64,000 nt of DNA from Cyrtodaria siliqua (GCA_037043455.1 JAWPHD010011472.1:19597-83596), one strand, 5' to 3'; shown: positions 10,888 through 21,997, counted from the stretch's first letter. Notes: a model not told the origin generated them from the letters alone. Numbers and translations are program-made.

Positions 10888-11159
10888 AAAAATAAAGGAT
10901 ATATGAACTATTGAAAATTTGCAAAAAAACATAAATGGGGACGGCCATCTTGAAACAATGATGTCATCTCTTTTTACCATATATGGCATACTCACAAAAT
11001 GTCTTTTAAAGCAAAGAAAATCACTTTTTCTTTGTATTTTGTCAATATGACATAATATTATATGGTAAAAAGACGCAATGACATCGTTCCAGGATGGCCG
11101 CCTCCAATTATGTTCTTTGCAAATTGTTAACTGGTCATATCTCCTTTATTTTTCATAAT
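10888..11159. mobile_element. Foldback MITE with roughly 100-bp inverted arms
   Basis: The left arm (AAAAATAAAGGATATATGA, GACGGCCATCTTGAAAC, TCTTTTTACCATATA) is the imperfect reverse complement of the right arm (TATATGGTAAAAAGACG, CCAGGATGGCCGCCTCC, CATATCTCCTTTATTTTT), with a loop of about 70 bp. The arms span most of the element. No coding capacity. Confidence 0.75.
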
Positions 11160-11369
11160 ATTTTGATAATTTATTTCGCTTTTTTTCAAGTTTTTCTTTT
11201 AAATAAATCTTGTTTGAAAATAGTGCATCAATCCCTTTAATATCATCCGATTTTGATAATTCGTCCACCTTTTTCAAAACTCTCAATGATTATAGAGATT
11301 GTTTGAAAAATTAGGCCAAATACATTTATATGTGCCGTTTCGGTTTCCCGACAGACCCCGTTTTTAAAG

Positions 11370-11680
11370 GGACACATGGCAATCTTGAGTTTTATTCAAA
11401 CTTTAAAATTTGCTCCTCAATTTACTTGATAGGTTTCATTCAAATTTCAGAAGTGTTTGACCTATTAGCACCACAAATTCAGCTAGATTAAGTGTATGAA
11501 TTTTGTATTTTCCATAGGTGTCACATAAACATGAGCAAGAAAAAATCAAACCTGGCTACATTATGTACTTTATTGTTTTAAATTACTGGTCTCGGCTATA
11601 CTGAAGATATTAAACCAACAACAATGTCTGCTGCCCATCTTTCCCTATGGGAAAATTAATTGAGGTGTGAGACCTGTAAG
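11370..11680 (+). repeat. Dispersed repeat related to the 50-54 kb satellite spacer
   Basis: Opens AAAGGGACACATGGCAAT (compare 61113, AAAGGGACACACACACGG) and ends TATGGGAAAATTAATTGAGG then TGTGAGAC. The satellite spacer ends the same way at about 50650, 52064 and 54420. Weaker similarity extends leftwards. Confidence 0.55.
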
Positions 11681-11689
11681 CACTATTGA

Positions 11690-12405
11690 ATAAATACACC
11701 TGTTATGCACTACTTTGACAATAAAAACTTCCATTACTGTTGACAACAATCCAAGAAGTTCCAAATTTTGCACAGAACGCACAGTCATCCGGGCCATTTT
11801 AAGCCAGTTTACTGTCACCCAAACATAAACATCTCAAACGGTGTCACAGTACATTTTCCAAGGAGGTGAATACTGTCTACCTATGGGTTTTTCCCAGATA
11901 GACATTCAGTGCAGAAATTGAATTGAATTGAGTTTTAAGACGCACCAACACATGAAAGGTATATGCCAGTGCAGAAATATTGTAATTAACCCAAAAGTTA
12001 CTTCAGTAAATGTCCTAATGAAACGACTTTAATTTAAAAAAAAAACAAAAAAAGCTACCATATTGTTTCTAATTAGCGCTCCCTCTATAATTAGCGCCCA
12101 CCCTAACTTTAAAAAAAAAAAATCTTACCTTGAGGTGTAAAAGTGGTTAATATCCAAGAAAAGTGGTTAAAATCCAAGAAACTGTATACACACACTTATG
12201 AATTTAATTCTATATTTCCGTAACATAAATTTTTTTAGCATTATATAAGGAAATTAAAATGTGTATTGGCTTACGAAGAGTTTTTTAATAGGTGCCCCCA
12301 CCCCCACTTTCAGAAAATGTCACGCAGGCCTCCGGGGGTGCTAATTAAAAACAATATGGTATGTGGTGACGTCAACACCATTTGTACATTTACTGCTGCC
12401 TGTAT
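11690..12405. other. No recognisable gene; A-runs and short repeats
   Basis: Contains poly-A runs near 12037 and 12111 and a short AAGTGGTTAAxATCCAAGAA doublet near 12150. No exon-like sequence found. Confidence 0.4.
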
Positions 12406-12406
12406 C

Positions 12407-12731
12407 TTAGGCCTAACAAAAAAACGACCCTACTTTATCACCGCCGACCCTAAATATTTTAAGCAAAAAAAAAAGGAATATTACAATCAAACAACAAATA
12501 TTTTTATTCAAATGATAATTTTATTAGCCAGAGTTGTTAAGCATCTTATCTGGATCCAAACTGTTTGCAAAGGTTATCAAGAAGTTGCCTTAGTACAAAA
12601 ATGGCCTAATAGATGCGAACAATATATATAAAAAAAAATATCTAAAAAAACATATTTTTCCTACCTACCTAGTACCCTAACTTTTTGACAGGGTGAAACC
12701 AGAAACACACAGATTTTTTTTTTAGGCCTTA
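12407..12731. mobile_element. MITE with TTA target duplication, family A copy 2
   Basis: 325 bp bounded by TTAGGCCTAACAAAAAAA and TTTTTTTTTAGGCCTTA, near-perfect inverted termini with TTA at both ends. The internal CGACCCTAC and CCTACCTACCTAGTACCC blocks also face each other. A further CCTACCTACCTAATTTTT fragment lies at 12880. The 121-codon frame at 12266-12631 crosses its left edge and is not called. Confidence 0.7.
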
Positions 12732-12739
12732 TGTCCCAT

Positions 12740-14230
12740 TTCAGAAAAAAACACTTCCTGTAGTATTTGGATGCAACATCCCTATATGTATTGTAGTTAG
12801 TTTATTATAATTAGATTTTAAAGTATTGAGTGAAAAAAAAAAAGAGAAGGCGAAATATCAAATCAAATATTTTCCCTACCTACCTAATTTTTTTTTTAGC
12901 ATGTAACCACACATATAATTCTATTTTGCATCCGGCATTTCGTACCAAAAACTAGTCTGGGTATGAAGCATCCAGGATATGGAACGTTTATATGCACCCT
13001 TTTATATTCATCTTCAAATATAATAGTACAGCATGAATGCACACATACACAACCAGCAAGGCTTGAAATTAGCACTAGACCGGAAGCCCCAGACTAGTCA
13101 TAGTAAAAATGCTACTAATATTTCTTTCTGGGTAGTCTGATGGGCTATTTAAAAATTAGTTTAAAAAAGTTAGATTAATTATATTCTAAAGGCATGGGTG
13201 TCTGATACCGGAAAAGCTAAAAATGGGAGGAGTATGAAAATTGGTAGAGCAGTCTCGCCCTGTACTGGCTTTATACCAGATATCGTCATTTTTATGTTGG
13301 TTCCTTAATATATCTAAATCAAAACTAGTCATCTCATAAATATTTTTGCCGGTAGAGAAGCTTACCCCTTTTCCGTAAATATTCTTTGTTAACATTGTTC
13401 CTATTCTCAGTAACACGTGTCACGTGACCGTTACTAAATATAGACTGAACTGGGCCGGTGGTCTGAGTTGAATGTAGTAGTTATCGTCATGTTCGGTTTA
13501 ATACCGAAAAATCCATGTTTGGGACGATGAAAACGTGTGTAGTTATTAATTGTAACATAAATATACCATTGCACATGAATACACAAAAATAAATATCTAG
13601 AAGAAAAGTATCTCTACAATTTAAAATGTTTTTTCAACTGTAGGTATCGGATGTAATTTACTTCACTTCGACGTTCATAATTTAAAGGTAAATAACTGTC
13701 CTCAAATGTAAATCTAGTTGTCTCCTTTGGCTGAAAATGTTTAGCACATACTTTTATTTTTTTGGGCATGTCAAATTGATTAAATGGTTCGACGTAAAAG
13801 GCCAGCTCTTTTAAAAGGAAATTGTTCTGCGCCTGCGCATTAGCGCGTGATTCCCCCGATTGTGTTTTGTTTATAACGGTACTTATATAGGTAAACGGGT
13901 TGGTCTGAGAGTGCATGTTAACATTTCTAAACTATTTTTTCCTCTCCAATCGTCTGATGATAGTGTGTAGTGATTTATAAACTGGGGTCGAAAAATAATC
14001 ACAACATCGAGCGTTTTATTGATAATGACGAAATCTGGTGAATGACGATAACTGGTACACAACCAGTAACCGAGAGATCGGTTTACTTTATTCAAGAAAC
14101 TCTGGCAAAGGCCTTAGAAGTATGAGATGTTATCGACGAAATTATGTGCTGACCAGTTTTCTGCAAAGTGGCGTGCAAAATTATCAAAACATTGAAAACG
14201 TTCACTCAGTGTCTCTCAAATGTTTCACTC
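12740..14230. other. No convincing gene
   Basis: Two minus-strand frames (13186-13416, 76 codons; 13614-13916, 100 codons) lack recognisable domains. The second contains KVCAKHFQPKE, which resembles only the last Cys-x-x-His of a THAP finger, without the upstream CxxxxC. Not enough to call. Confidence 0.4.
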
Positions 14231-14237
14231 GTCTTAT

Positions 14238-14295
14238 GTAAAGAAACTCGGCTTATGTAAATAAGCCAAACTCGGCTTATGTAAATAAGCCGTTA
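14238..14295. repeat. Duplicated 18-bp hairpin GGCTTA-TGTAAA-TAAGCC
   Basis: CTCGGCTTATGTAAATAAGC occurs twice in tandem, and each copy can fold into a perfect 6-bp stem with a TGTAAA loop. A first half-copy precedes it. Confidence 0.6.
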
Positions 14296-14623
14296 CTCAC
14301 TACACATATTATTTCATTCCGATACAGTTTATACATACCTCTCCTCATTCCCGTTCAGACCATCGAACCAGCAGGACGTGTCCGTCTTCAATGGAGAGTT
14401 TCTCGACTATACCGACAACTCTTCAAGCGATGTTGACGCGTCCTGCAGGGGGATCCGGAACGTACTACCATCGTCGACCACCATCAACGTCGGGCCCAAC
14501 GTCGGGCTCGTAGGATATACATCGAGCCGAACATCGAGCCGAACGTTGAAAGCGTTGAAGATTGTCATCTGCATTCGACATACGTTCCGATATGGTATAC
14601 ACCCCACACTAGGGTGATACCGT

Positions 14624-14646
14624 GGCCCTTCTCAGGGCCGTTTTTT
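14624..14646 (+). promoter_or_regulatory. Histone-type 3' stem-loop or hairpin terminator look-alike
   Basis: GGCCCTTCTCAGGGCC (14624-14639) followed by a T6 run. It matches the metazoan histone mRNA 3' stem-loop consensus (6-bp stem, four-base UHUH loop). No histone reading frame lies upstream on either strand, and I see no purine-rich downstream element. The function is therefore unproven. It lies at the right edge of an unusually GC-rich patch (14380-14610). Confidence 0.4.
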
Positions 14647-14649
14647 GCA

Positions 14650-15935
14650 GTCTACTGGAACATAATCACCATGGACATACGTGGAGCCTACACAGATTGA
14701 ACGTGAGCTTCGAGGCCATTGTATGGTATTCTAAGCAAGGCTAGACAATGGTTCCGGAAACATACAGACGGCTCACTTTGTTGAGATTCCACGTGCAACA
14801 ACCTACTGGGACTTAATCACCACGGATACATGACGGATACATGATCATGGAGCAGACACAGAATGGGGGACGCCGTAACATCACCTCCGCAAAAGTTGGG
14901 GAACTTTCCGGGGGTCGTCAACCATTCTGCGTTTCGTTCTAGAACGTAAACCTCACGGGACCAACAACCACGGGATTCACAATCAACAGGATTGACCTAC
15001 TGGATAGGCTTCAAATCTACTGTGTCCTGATTGGTCGGGAGCTTCAAATCATCTTTTCGAGCCGACAATCGGATTGACCTAGTCACAATTCTGCAGGCAA
15101 TCCGATTGGTCAAAACTTCAATCTTCTTGAGAAAATTTAATCATCGTTGGAATTCTTCAATCAACTCTACTGCTGCTATCTACGATAAACTACTTTGGAC
15201 GAGGGATGTTATTTACTTGGACTCTTCGGCAACCATAAACTTCTATTGAAAAGCTCGCCAAAATGACCAGTTTCAACACGGCGAGGATAAAGAAAAACTT
15301 AACTACTACTACATACCTCTGTCGATGCATAAGTCCTGTTAATGTTATCTTTGTTCGTTAGTTGATGTTTTGGAAGAACGCTTCGTCTGCCATAAAATCG
15401 CGCGCCGGTCAGGTAAAAACCTATGTCGATATTTTTTCTCATCGTCAACAATGAATGGGACTTGGTTATCATTTTATTATATCCCTTTCGTCTAAAAACT
15501 TATTTACCTTTACATATATCTCGTATAATAGTGTGTCTTCAATTTCTTGCAACTGTGTTTTCAGATATCTACGTCATAGTATATATTCCCAAATGACGAC
15601 ATCAGTATTTATAGTCTTTTCTATTCGGGTATGGGTTTATTTTGACATAATTTTGACGGACCAATTTTGACAGGTTGGCGCACTTTCAGTTTGTGAAAAT
15701 TTCAGTTTGTGGAAATTTCGCTTTACCCTATTTATATGACAAACATTTGAAACACGTAGATATTATGTCATGTTATTAGAACGATCCAAAATGTTCGTGT
15801 ATCGCTTGCTTGTATATCAAACACTAGGGGTGTCAAATGTGTCCGTACAATTATTCTGAACGTCAGTTCAAGGACCTAACATTAACAAAGGACCAAACAA
15901 TGATTTTTTGGACGACGGTTAAATGAGGCAGGAAT
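14650..15935. other. GC-shifted stretch without a recognised gene
   Basis: 14,380-15,250 is visibly richer in GC and CpG than its surroundings. Repeated words include ATCACCA(T/C)GGA(T/C)A(C/T) and GATTGACCTA. Open frames are short (72 codons at most) and unrecognised. It may be a decayed element of foreign composition. Confidence 0.35.
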
Positions 15936-15941
15936 CTACAA

Positions 15942-18900
15942 ATGTCAGATGGACAAACCATATTGGATGAGTCAGTAATTATTGAAGACATTCCCGTCGG
16001 CATGGAGTGGAATGCCATCACAGACATTTACTAATTTGAAAAGTATTGATGAAGGAGATAAAGATACATGGTTCCCCTTCAATTCAAACCATACGTACAT
16101 GATGACAGTCTTGATAAACGCTCGTCTTCATAAAGTTGTAAGTATTGTTTTTTATTTAAAATGATTAATAATTTATGGTAGTGCGCATACTCGCCTCTTG
16201 GTGGATAAAATGCACGTCTATTATTACGAATGGCGATACACTTTTTGATATGCGCCATCCTACAATGGCATGCACTGTCCTTCGACAGCGTGGGTACATT
16301 TATAAACATCCGTATGTGAAAAAACAACACCCCAGATGACGAATAAATGGAACTAACTTGCCTCTCGACCCAGAAGACCTGGGTTTGAATCTAGATGATG
16401 TCACGTCCCAGGTTTAAACATTTTTTTTATACCCCAGCATGGGTTCATTGGTTTCCATATAATTAAATCATCTTTTGTGACATGCCCACAGCTGCTTGAC
16501 ATGCGACAGCAGCCAGGTAACACCCAAAACTACCTATTTCCACCAAATCTACACCAAATCTACCCCTAAACATCACAAATCCACACAAAATCTACATTAT
16601 ACTGTAGTACAATGATGTAATTGTATCAAATATAACAAAAAAATAATCATTTTAGCAAAATAAAGATGTAGTTGTTAATTTGTTACGGATTACAATTTTC
16701 GCGTCATTTTTACACATCGTGATAACAACATTAGTTAATTGTACACACATTGTGATAACAACATGTAAAGTTGATGTATGACGCGTTGTAGTTAGTTTTT
16801 TTCATTATTTATTGCTACATGATTTGATTAAAAAAATGTATGTGTTTGATTTTATTATTAAAATAATACATGATTTTATTCAATTGTTTTAGGTGTTTGT
16901 CTGTATTAAAATAATAAAATGGGATGCAAAGTAACTAGCATTACGGAATATGTATTGACAATTTTGAAAGATATTTTCTTTCATATAATATATTGTTGGT
17001 CCTGATTTAAACGTACAGATGATTTCAAAGCATGATGCCTGTCGTGACCCGGCATGAACCAAGTCCTTATCATAATGCCTAGGAAATCGTATATATTTCC
17101 CAACATCAATTAGGTCTGACCGTAGGTATTTCCATAGTTTTTTGTTAACACTATGTCAGATTTTATATCTTTCTCTGGTCAAGCCAGAAGACGGCCTAAA
17201 AGAGCCAGGCTCAATTATACTGGCAATGTAGATTGGTTGAACCCATGTGAAGCGTAGGTCTTCTACGATTGTCTGCAATATGTCGAAGATTCTTTCTACC
17301 GACGAGCGTGGGTTGATGTTGTTGCCACCCAGGTTGATGAATATCACAATGTGTGTAAAAATAATAGATGTTGTTATCACGATGTGTAAAAATAACGCAA
17401 AAATGGTTCAAGGAGAAATCATGTATTTTTCAGAATTGCATAAAAAATGATTTTCTAGGCATTTATTTTGTTTGAATAGGTGAGTTGAACTCAGAAACGG
17501 AGAAAAAAATTGTAAATTTCATACTTTCAGACTATTTAAGAGTGTTTTTGGCAACTTTTCCTCAAATTTTCTGATTTTCTCTAAAACTGTGATATGTTTT
17601 GTTTTTTTTGGATTTTTTGTGAAAGATATATGGCAAAATGTGTGGTATACATACTCAGGGATGCAAAACAAAGCCACCAGAGTTGATTTGATGAGAAAAT
17701 GTTGAACGGTTTCTGAGATATTGCTTTTTTTATTATTTCTTAATTTCACGACAAAATCAACTCGATTTAGTGCATGGTCAAGCGTAGGTAAATCGCAATA
17801 ATTTCAAGACGAAGTCATTCGGCATTGCGAAACAAGTCAAAATGTTCTTTTATTAAGTTGTTGGGTTGAATCGACCAGTTTAATTAAAAAACATGACGCA
17901 AAAATAATCCCTTATAAGTCTAATTACACTAAATCAACAGGATGTGCTCGCCTGGTGCAGTCGAAAGTAGTTCTGTATTAAAGACTGCTAATCTTTTTTT
18001 CTTTAAAAACTTTTTTTAGTGCAGTTTCCTGTTATTTTTTGGCTGTAACTGTATTCTGGACATGTTGTTAATATTTGAAAATGCAGCTCATCATGTTTTT
18101 GACAGTTTTTGATATAAATGTAGACAGGGTATGTAATTGCAAGGGGTAAAAATAGTGTTGACCTTTGACCCGGTGTTAATATACAACTAAAGAAATGTTT
18201 CTTAGAAGGTATTAAACCCCCTATTTCCTTGTTGATGTTTAATAGCAGACATGTTTATTTGCATGATAAAGTAAGTTTCTCAGAATTCTAACGAGGTTTG
18301 AGTTTTTAACAGGTTGTCAACATTCTAACTTTACTATGGAAGGGCAATGGAGACTCATTTATGCTATTATAACCTTAATCTGGTAACAAATTAACAACTA
18401 CATCTTCATTTTGCTAAAATGATTTATTTGTTTGTGATATTTGATACAATAACATCATTGCACTACTGTATAATGTAGATTTTTTGTGGATTTGTGATGT
18501 TTAGGGGTAGATTTGGGTGGATTTGGTGGAAATAGGTAGATTTGAGTGTTTTGTGACACCCCAGCAGCCATCTAGATTTACATATTTTATACTTTATAAA
18601 GTGTTTTTTCAATGCGAAGTTCTTTTGGAGCCGTAAAACAGGATTTTATACTAAAAACAACATTGATAAATAACTGCATTTCCAGAATAATAATATGAGG
18701 TGTTCTAATGCTATTTTATGTAGGGGCTTGGGATTTAGATTACTAAGAAGCAAGTTGGGTGTTTGGTAATGCTATTCTATAAATGTAGTAAATAATATTA
18801 TTAAATCCATGTTTTTATCACTATTTCAGGAAGAAATTGTAAAAGTGAAACAACTGATTCGAGTGGCTGGTTCTAATAATGTGGTTGAAATTGCAGTTGT

Positions 18901-18961
18901 GTTAAAGGCACAATATGGGGGACAACTAATTGGGCACACGGGTTTAAGTGAAGTTGTTTAA
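15942..18961 (+). pseudogene. Broken two-exon coding remnant around an inverted-repeat element
   Basis: Block 1 (15942-16137) starts with ATG and reads MSDGQTILDESVIIEDIPVG. It then needs a one-base frameshift near 16030 to continue as SIDEGDKDTWFPFNSNH and MMTVLINARLHKV, ending at a consensus donor GTAAGT in phase 0. Block 2 (18830-18961) follows CTATTTCAG, is in phase 0, and reads EEIVKVKQLIRVAGSNNV then further residues to a TAA at 18959. The intervening intron holds the 2.05-kb element at 16516-18561. The DTWFPFNS stretch loosely resembles linkers in CACTA/EnSpm-like transposase proteins, from memory only. Family unknown. The frameshift suggests a pseudogene or a different exon structure. 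Confidence 0.35.
16516..18561. mobile_element. Mutator-like element with about 170-bp TIRs and 9-bp duplication
   Basis: The left arm (about 16517-16686) and right arm (about 18382-18561) are inverted repeats. They share ACCTATTTCCACCAAATC, CTACCCCTAAACATCACAAA, TAATCATTTTAGCAAAAT and GATGTAGTTGTTAATTTGTT (as read on the left). CAGCAGCCA flanks both ends exactly (16507-16515 and 18562-18570). Long TIRs with a 9-bp duplication are typical of Mutator-like elements (established knowledge). No transposase is visible inside. A nested inverted pair sits at about 16695-16760 and 17342-17402 (ACACATCGTGATAACAAC). Confidence 0.7.
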
Positions 18962-18969
18962 GTGAAGTT

Positions 18970-19800
18970 CCGATGATGAGATATACTGTATGTGCCAGTT
19001 GGTGCAGTTATCCAGTGCCTTCGTGTAATTCATGACCATTCTGGGGAAGATGCAACATGAGCATATGAGAGAAGGGAATAGACAGTTTAAGAATGAAAAC
19101 GCAACAACAACATAGAGCAAAGTACATCAAATAAGGAGGATCACAATTTGTTTTTCATTAATATGTATAGACTGACTCATAGTGAAGACAAAGATGCATG
19201 TTTAAAGGGACTGGAGGCAACCTGGAACAATTACCGTAGTCCATACAAAAACAATTTATAAAACAACCATAATGTTATAATGTTATTCAGTTTCATATTA
19301 AATATATAAAAACATTTATTTGGACTTCATGTTCTCTCCAAATATAATTACTATTTATGAAGTCATTGTGTAAGCTATGCCAATTTTTTACTTAAAGTTA
19401 AGTGGATTGGCAGTTCCCGCTCGATATATTGTCAGATTATTTTAATATTTGTACACAAGGCTGCTTATCACTGGACAGGGTCCGACAAATCACATGCCCG
19501 GAGCATGCGGGCTATCAAAAGTTGGATGTCCGGGCTACCAGAAAGTCCTATTGAGTCGGTCAGGTACTACAAATTTACATGTGTAGTAGCCCGTCATTAA
19601 TTACTGATAAGACCAGATTTTAGCTCTAATCAACATCACTGTTTTGACAGCTAATTATTCAAGATAGATTTAAATCCATGCGTCGACATTGGAAGAATGG
19701 TTTCGTTACCCAGATAACTCGAATAATTATTTAAAAACCAACTCAACCCCACCACCCTCTTCCTATCACAATGACCATTGTTTATGTTAGTTTTAAAGAT
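18970..19800. other. No recognisable feature
   Basis: AT-rich. Short GAGCATGCGGGC / TGTCCGGGCTACC words near 19500 give a small GC patch. Nothing callable. Confidence 0.35.
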
Positions 19801-19927
19801 CCTGTCAGGGCTATTCCATTAAAACATACATGTGACCCCAGGAAGGCACTTTTGAAATTGAACACCCATTCATAGATGCAAAGTTGAGTTTAAAGAACCA
19901 AATTTCAGAAAACAGGATTCACCCATA

Positions 19928-20633
19928 CAGGGATGGAAACTAACGGTTGCCCGTTCGCCCGGGACGACTAAATTTCAAGCTGGGCGAGTAGATTTCATAA
20001 GTCGGTAGTCAGCCCGGGCGACTAGCTTTTTCGACAAGCTTAAGTCGATTTCCTCGGCATTATTCGTCAATGCGTTTACCCGTCTCGCATTTTTTGACCG
20101 AAGCCAATGAAATTGCATCATACAACCAGTTATCGACCAGCAGCCAATGAAATCGCTCGTTACATATTTTTCTTTACAATATGGCTGCGCCTGTGTCGTG
20201 ACAATAACAATGCGCGATACTTAGAGAACGTTGATTGCCCAAGTCAAGGCCCCAATCCAGGTGAAAAAAGAAAGTACAATCAAGAGTACGATAACTCTAA
20301 ACGTAAACATGAATTTCAGTCGGGATGGACAGAGAACAGGCCTTGGTTACAAAATACGGCGAGGGATATGCAATGTCAATATTGCATTGCGCAAGGTCTT
20401 CAAAATTCTGATTATGAGTCTGACATTGATGAGCGTGCAGTTTTCACGCGTCTTTTGTGTTTTAATGAAAGAGATTAAATTTGTTAAAATCATGTTTGTT
20501 AATGTGTTTGTTAGTGTGACGAAAAGAAAAATACAGAAAATCTGGGCTCATAAATTTACAGCTGGGCAACCAAAATCCAGAAGATGGTTGCCCGTTTGGG
20601 CAACCAAGCTTTAAAAGTTAGTTTCCATCCCTG
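19928..20633 (+). mobile_element. Nested non-autonomous hAT element
   Basis: Termini CAGGGATGGAAACTAAC and GTTAGTTTCCATCCCTG are exact reverse complements, and CAGGG is a classic hAT end. CCCATA flanks both sides (19922-19927, 20634-20639), six of the expected eight duplicated bases. Sub-terminal GGTTGCCCG / GGGCGAGTAG words repeat inside. It carries a remnant of a transposase zinc finger. Confidence 0.7.
20107..20478 (+). pseudogene. hAT-type N-terminal zinc-finger remnant
   Basis: 123 codons inside the hAT element. Residues about 54-93 read KRK..KRKHEFQSGW, then RPWLQ, then MQCQYC. This is the pattern of the BED/TTF-type finger at the N terminus of many hAT transposases (basic run, F..W, PWL, CxxC). 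The second zinc pair and the whole catalytic RNase H-like and dimerisation regions are missing, so it cannot mobilise itself. An overlapping frame at 20231-20614 is a shadow. Confidence 0.5.
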
Positions 20634-21174
20634 CCCATAGATGTTTATGACATTGCCTTCCTGGTGTCCCAGGTATGTCTTAATGGAATAGCCCTCAAGA
20701 AATAATTAACAGGATGGACGTACAGTTCGTCAGAAAAAATGAAAAAAATAAATGGTCTGAAAATGCAATAAAATCCGAAGTGGGGTAGGAGATTTATAGG
20801 GGTAACATATTCCCAGCAGAGATGTTGCGCCCTTGTTTTAATTTGTTATACAAAATATAAATACATGTATACTATTTGAATTGACTTTACATGTGCGATT
20901 TCTTTCGCTTGAAGTATACATACATTTAATCTAAGCTAAAAATCATGAAATCTACGAACGTCAAGAGCCTCCCTGACCAAGGGGCAGTTGCCCCTTGGAA
21001 CCCCATCAAATTCATCCAGCTACACCCCTGATTAAATAATGGCTCGAGAAATATAATTTCCAGGCAGGGAATATGAACCTGTTTTCCTTGTTAACTATAT
21101 GACATTGTAATTCCAATTACCAACATAATTTTAGTAGAAAGAAAAAACAAAAACACGAAAATGACGCCACGTAA

Positions 21175-21624
21175 AAATATAACACAGCAACAAATTTTTT
21201 CAAAGATTTTGCCCAATTTCTTTCGACATGTGGTGAAAAAGAATTTAATGAGAAAATTAACTGTTTGACTGACTTAAAAAAATCTTGGCAATCAACCAAT
21301 TTAAGAATTCCACAAACACAAACAAGTGTCGGTTTTGAACAAGCATTTGATTCCAGAAAGGAAGAGGTAATGGATGTGGAACTAGAATTTTCGCCAATAA
21401 AAACAGCATCTTCAACACATACAATTCCAACAACACATGAAAGTCTGACAACATCAGAAACACATGAAAGTCTGACAACACATGGAATTCTGACAACACC
21501 AGAAACAAATGAAATTAAAACAACACATGAAATTCCAACAAATAGAATTCTGACAACACCAGAAACAAATGCAATTAAAACAACACATAAAGAAAAAAGT
21601 AAAGAAAAAAAGCAATATATATAA
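21175..21624 (+). CDS. Uncharacterised low-complexity reading frame
   Basis: 150 codons are open from 21175 (after a TAA) to a stop at 21622-21624. The first ATG is at 21265, giving 119 residues. The N-terminal part is mixed (CGEKEFNEKINCLTDLKK). The C-terminal half is Thr/Glu-rich degenerate repeats (TTHESLTT, TTPETNEIKTT, TTHEIPT) ending in a Lys-rich tail KEKSKEKKQ. The repeats stem from 18-27-bp DNA repeats at 21420-21600. No domain recognised. It may be an exon, a TE-derived frame, or chance. The minus-strand 218-codon frame over it is Cys/Val-rich shadow. Confidence 0.3.
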   Translation, partial: KYNTATNFFKDFAQFLSTCGEKEFNEKINCLTDLKKSWQSTNLRIPQTQTSVGFEQAFDSRKEEVMDVELEFSPIKTASSTHTIPTTHESLTTSETHESLTTHGILTTPETNEIKTTHEIPTNRILTTPETNAIKTTHKEKSKEKKQYI

Positions 21625-21765
21625 TATTTATTATTTATTTCAACTAGCAAGTTTTTTCCAAAATATAATATACAATTTAAAAAATACCTGCAACAAACAA
21701 GTATAAAACTAATCTCCTTATTGACACTTATTACTTGATACGTTTCCCATTCTATTATACATATA

Positions 21766-21845
21766 CGTGTCACTAGACAGGTAACACGAATAAACGTATA
21801 CGTGTCACTAGACAGGTAACACGAATAAACGTATACTTGTCAATA
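21766..21845. repeat. 35-bp tandem repeat, 2.3 copies
   Basis: CGTGTCACTAGACAGGTAAC begins at 21766 and 21801, with a variant third start (CTTGTCAATAG) at 21836. Confidence 0.75.
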
Positions 21846-21997
21846 GACTCGGCCATCAAAATATTATAAACTTGTAATATGAAATGTGTATATAAAACTC
21901 GCACTCTAAGAGTGTTATAATATGGTATAAAAATCAAATAGCATGTAATAAAAAGATAAATTTACAGTTACAAATTACAGTTCTCTGTTTTATTTTT

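Larger units (their letters stand above)
19807..20695. mobile_element. MITE with AGGGCTATTCCATTAA termini, carrier of a nested hAT
   Basis: The left end AGGGCTATTCCATTAAAACA and CCAGGAAGGCA are mirrored at the right end by TGCCTTCCTGG and TTAATGGAATAGCCCT. The element is split by the hAT insertion at 19928-20633, so its own length is only about 180 bp. Confidence 0.65.

Noticed and set aside
12266..12631. 121-codon open frame
   Set aside because: Crosses the left end of a MITE into its interior. No domain.
13614..13916. Possible THAP-finger protein (minus), with a CVVINC motif at about 13530 on plus
   Set aside because: Only the KVCAKHF end of a THAP-like pattern is present, and the N-terminal CxxxxC look-alike is on the opposite strand.
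14380..14640. Histone gene ending at the stem-loop
   Set aside because: The frame next to it (14378-14617) matches no histone, and other frames are closed.
14236..15400. LTR retrotransposon with long terminal repeats
   Set aside because: No direct TG...CA repeats, primer-binding site, gag or pol sequence found around the GC-rich island.
21117..21773. 218-codon minus-strand frame with Val/Cys/Phe-rich hydrophobic sequence
   Set aside because: Antisense of the Thr/Glu repeat region. Composition follows the DNA repeats, and the plus strand reads more like protein.
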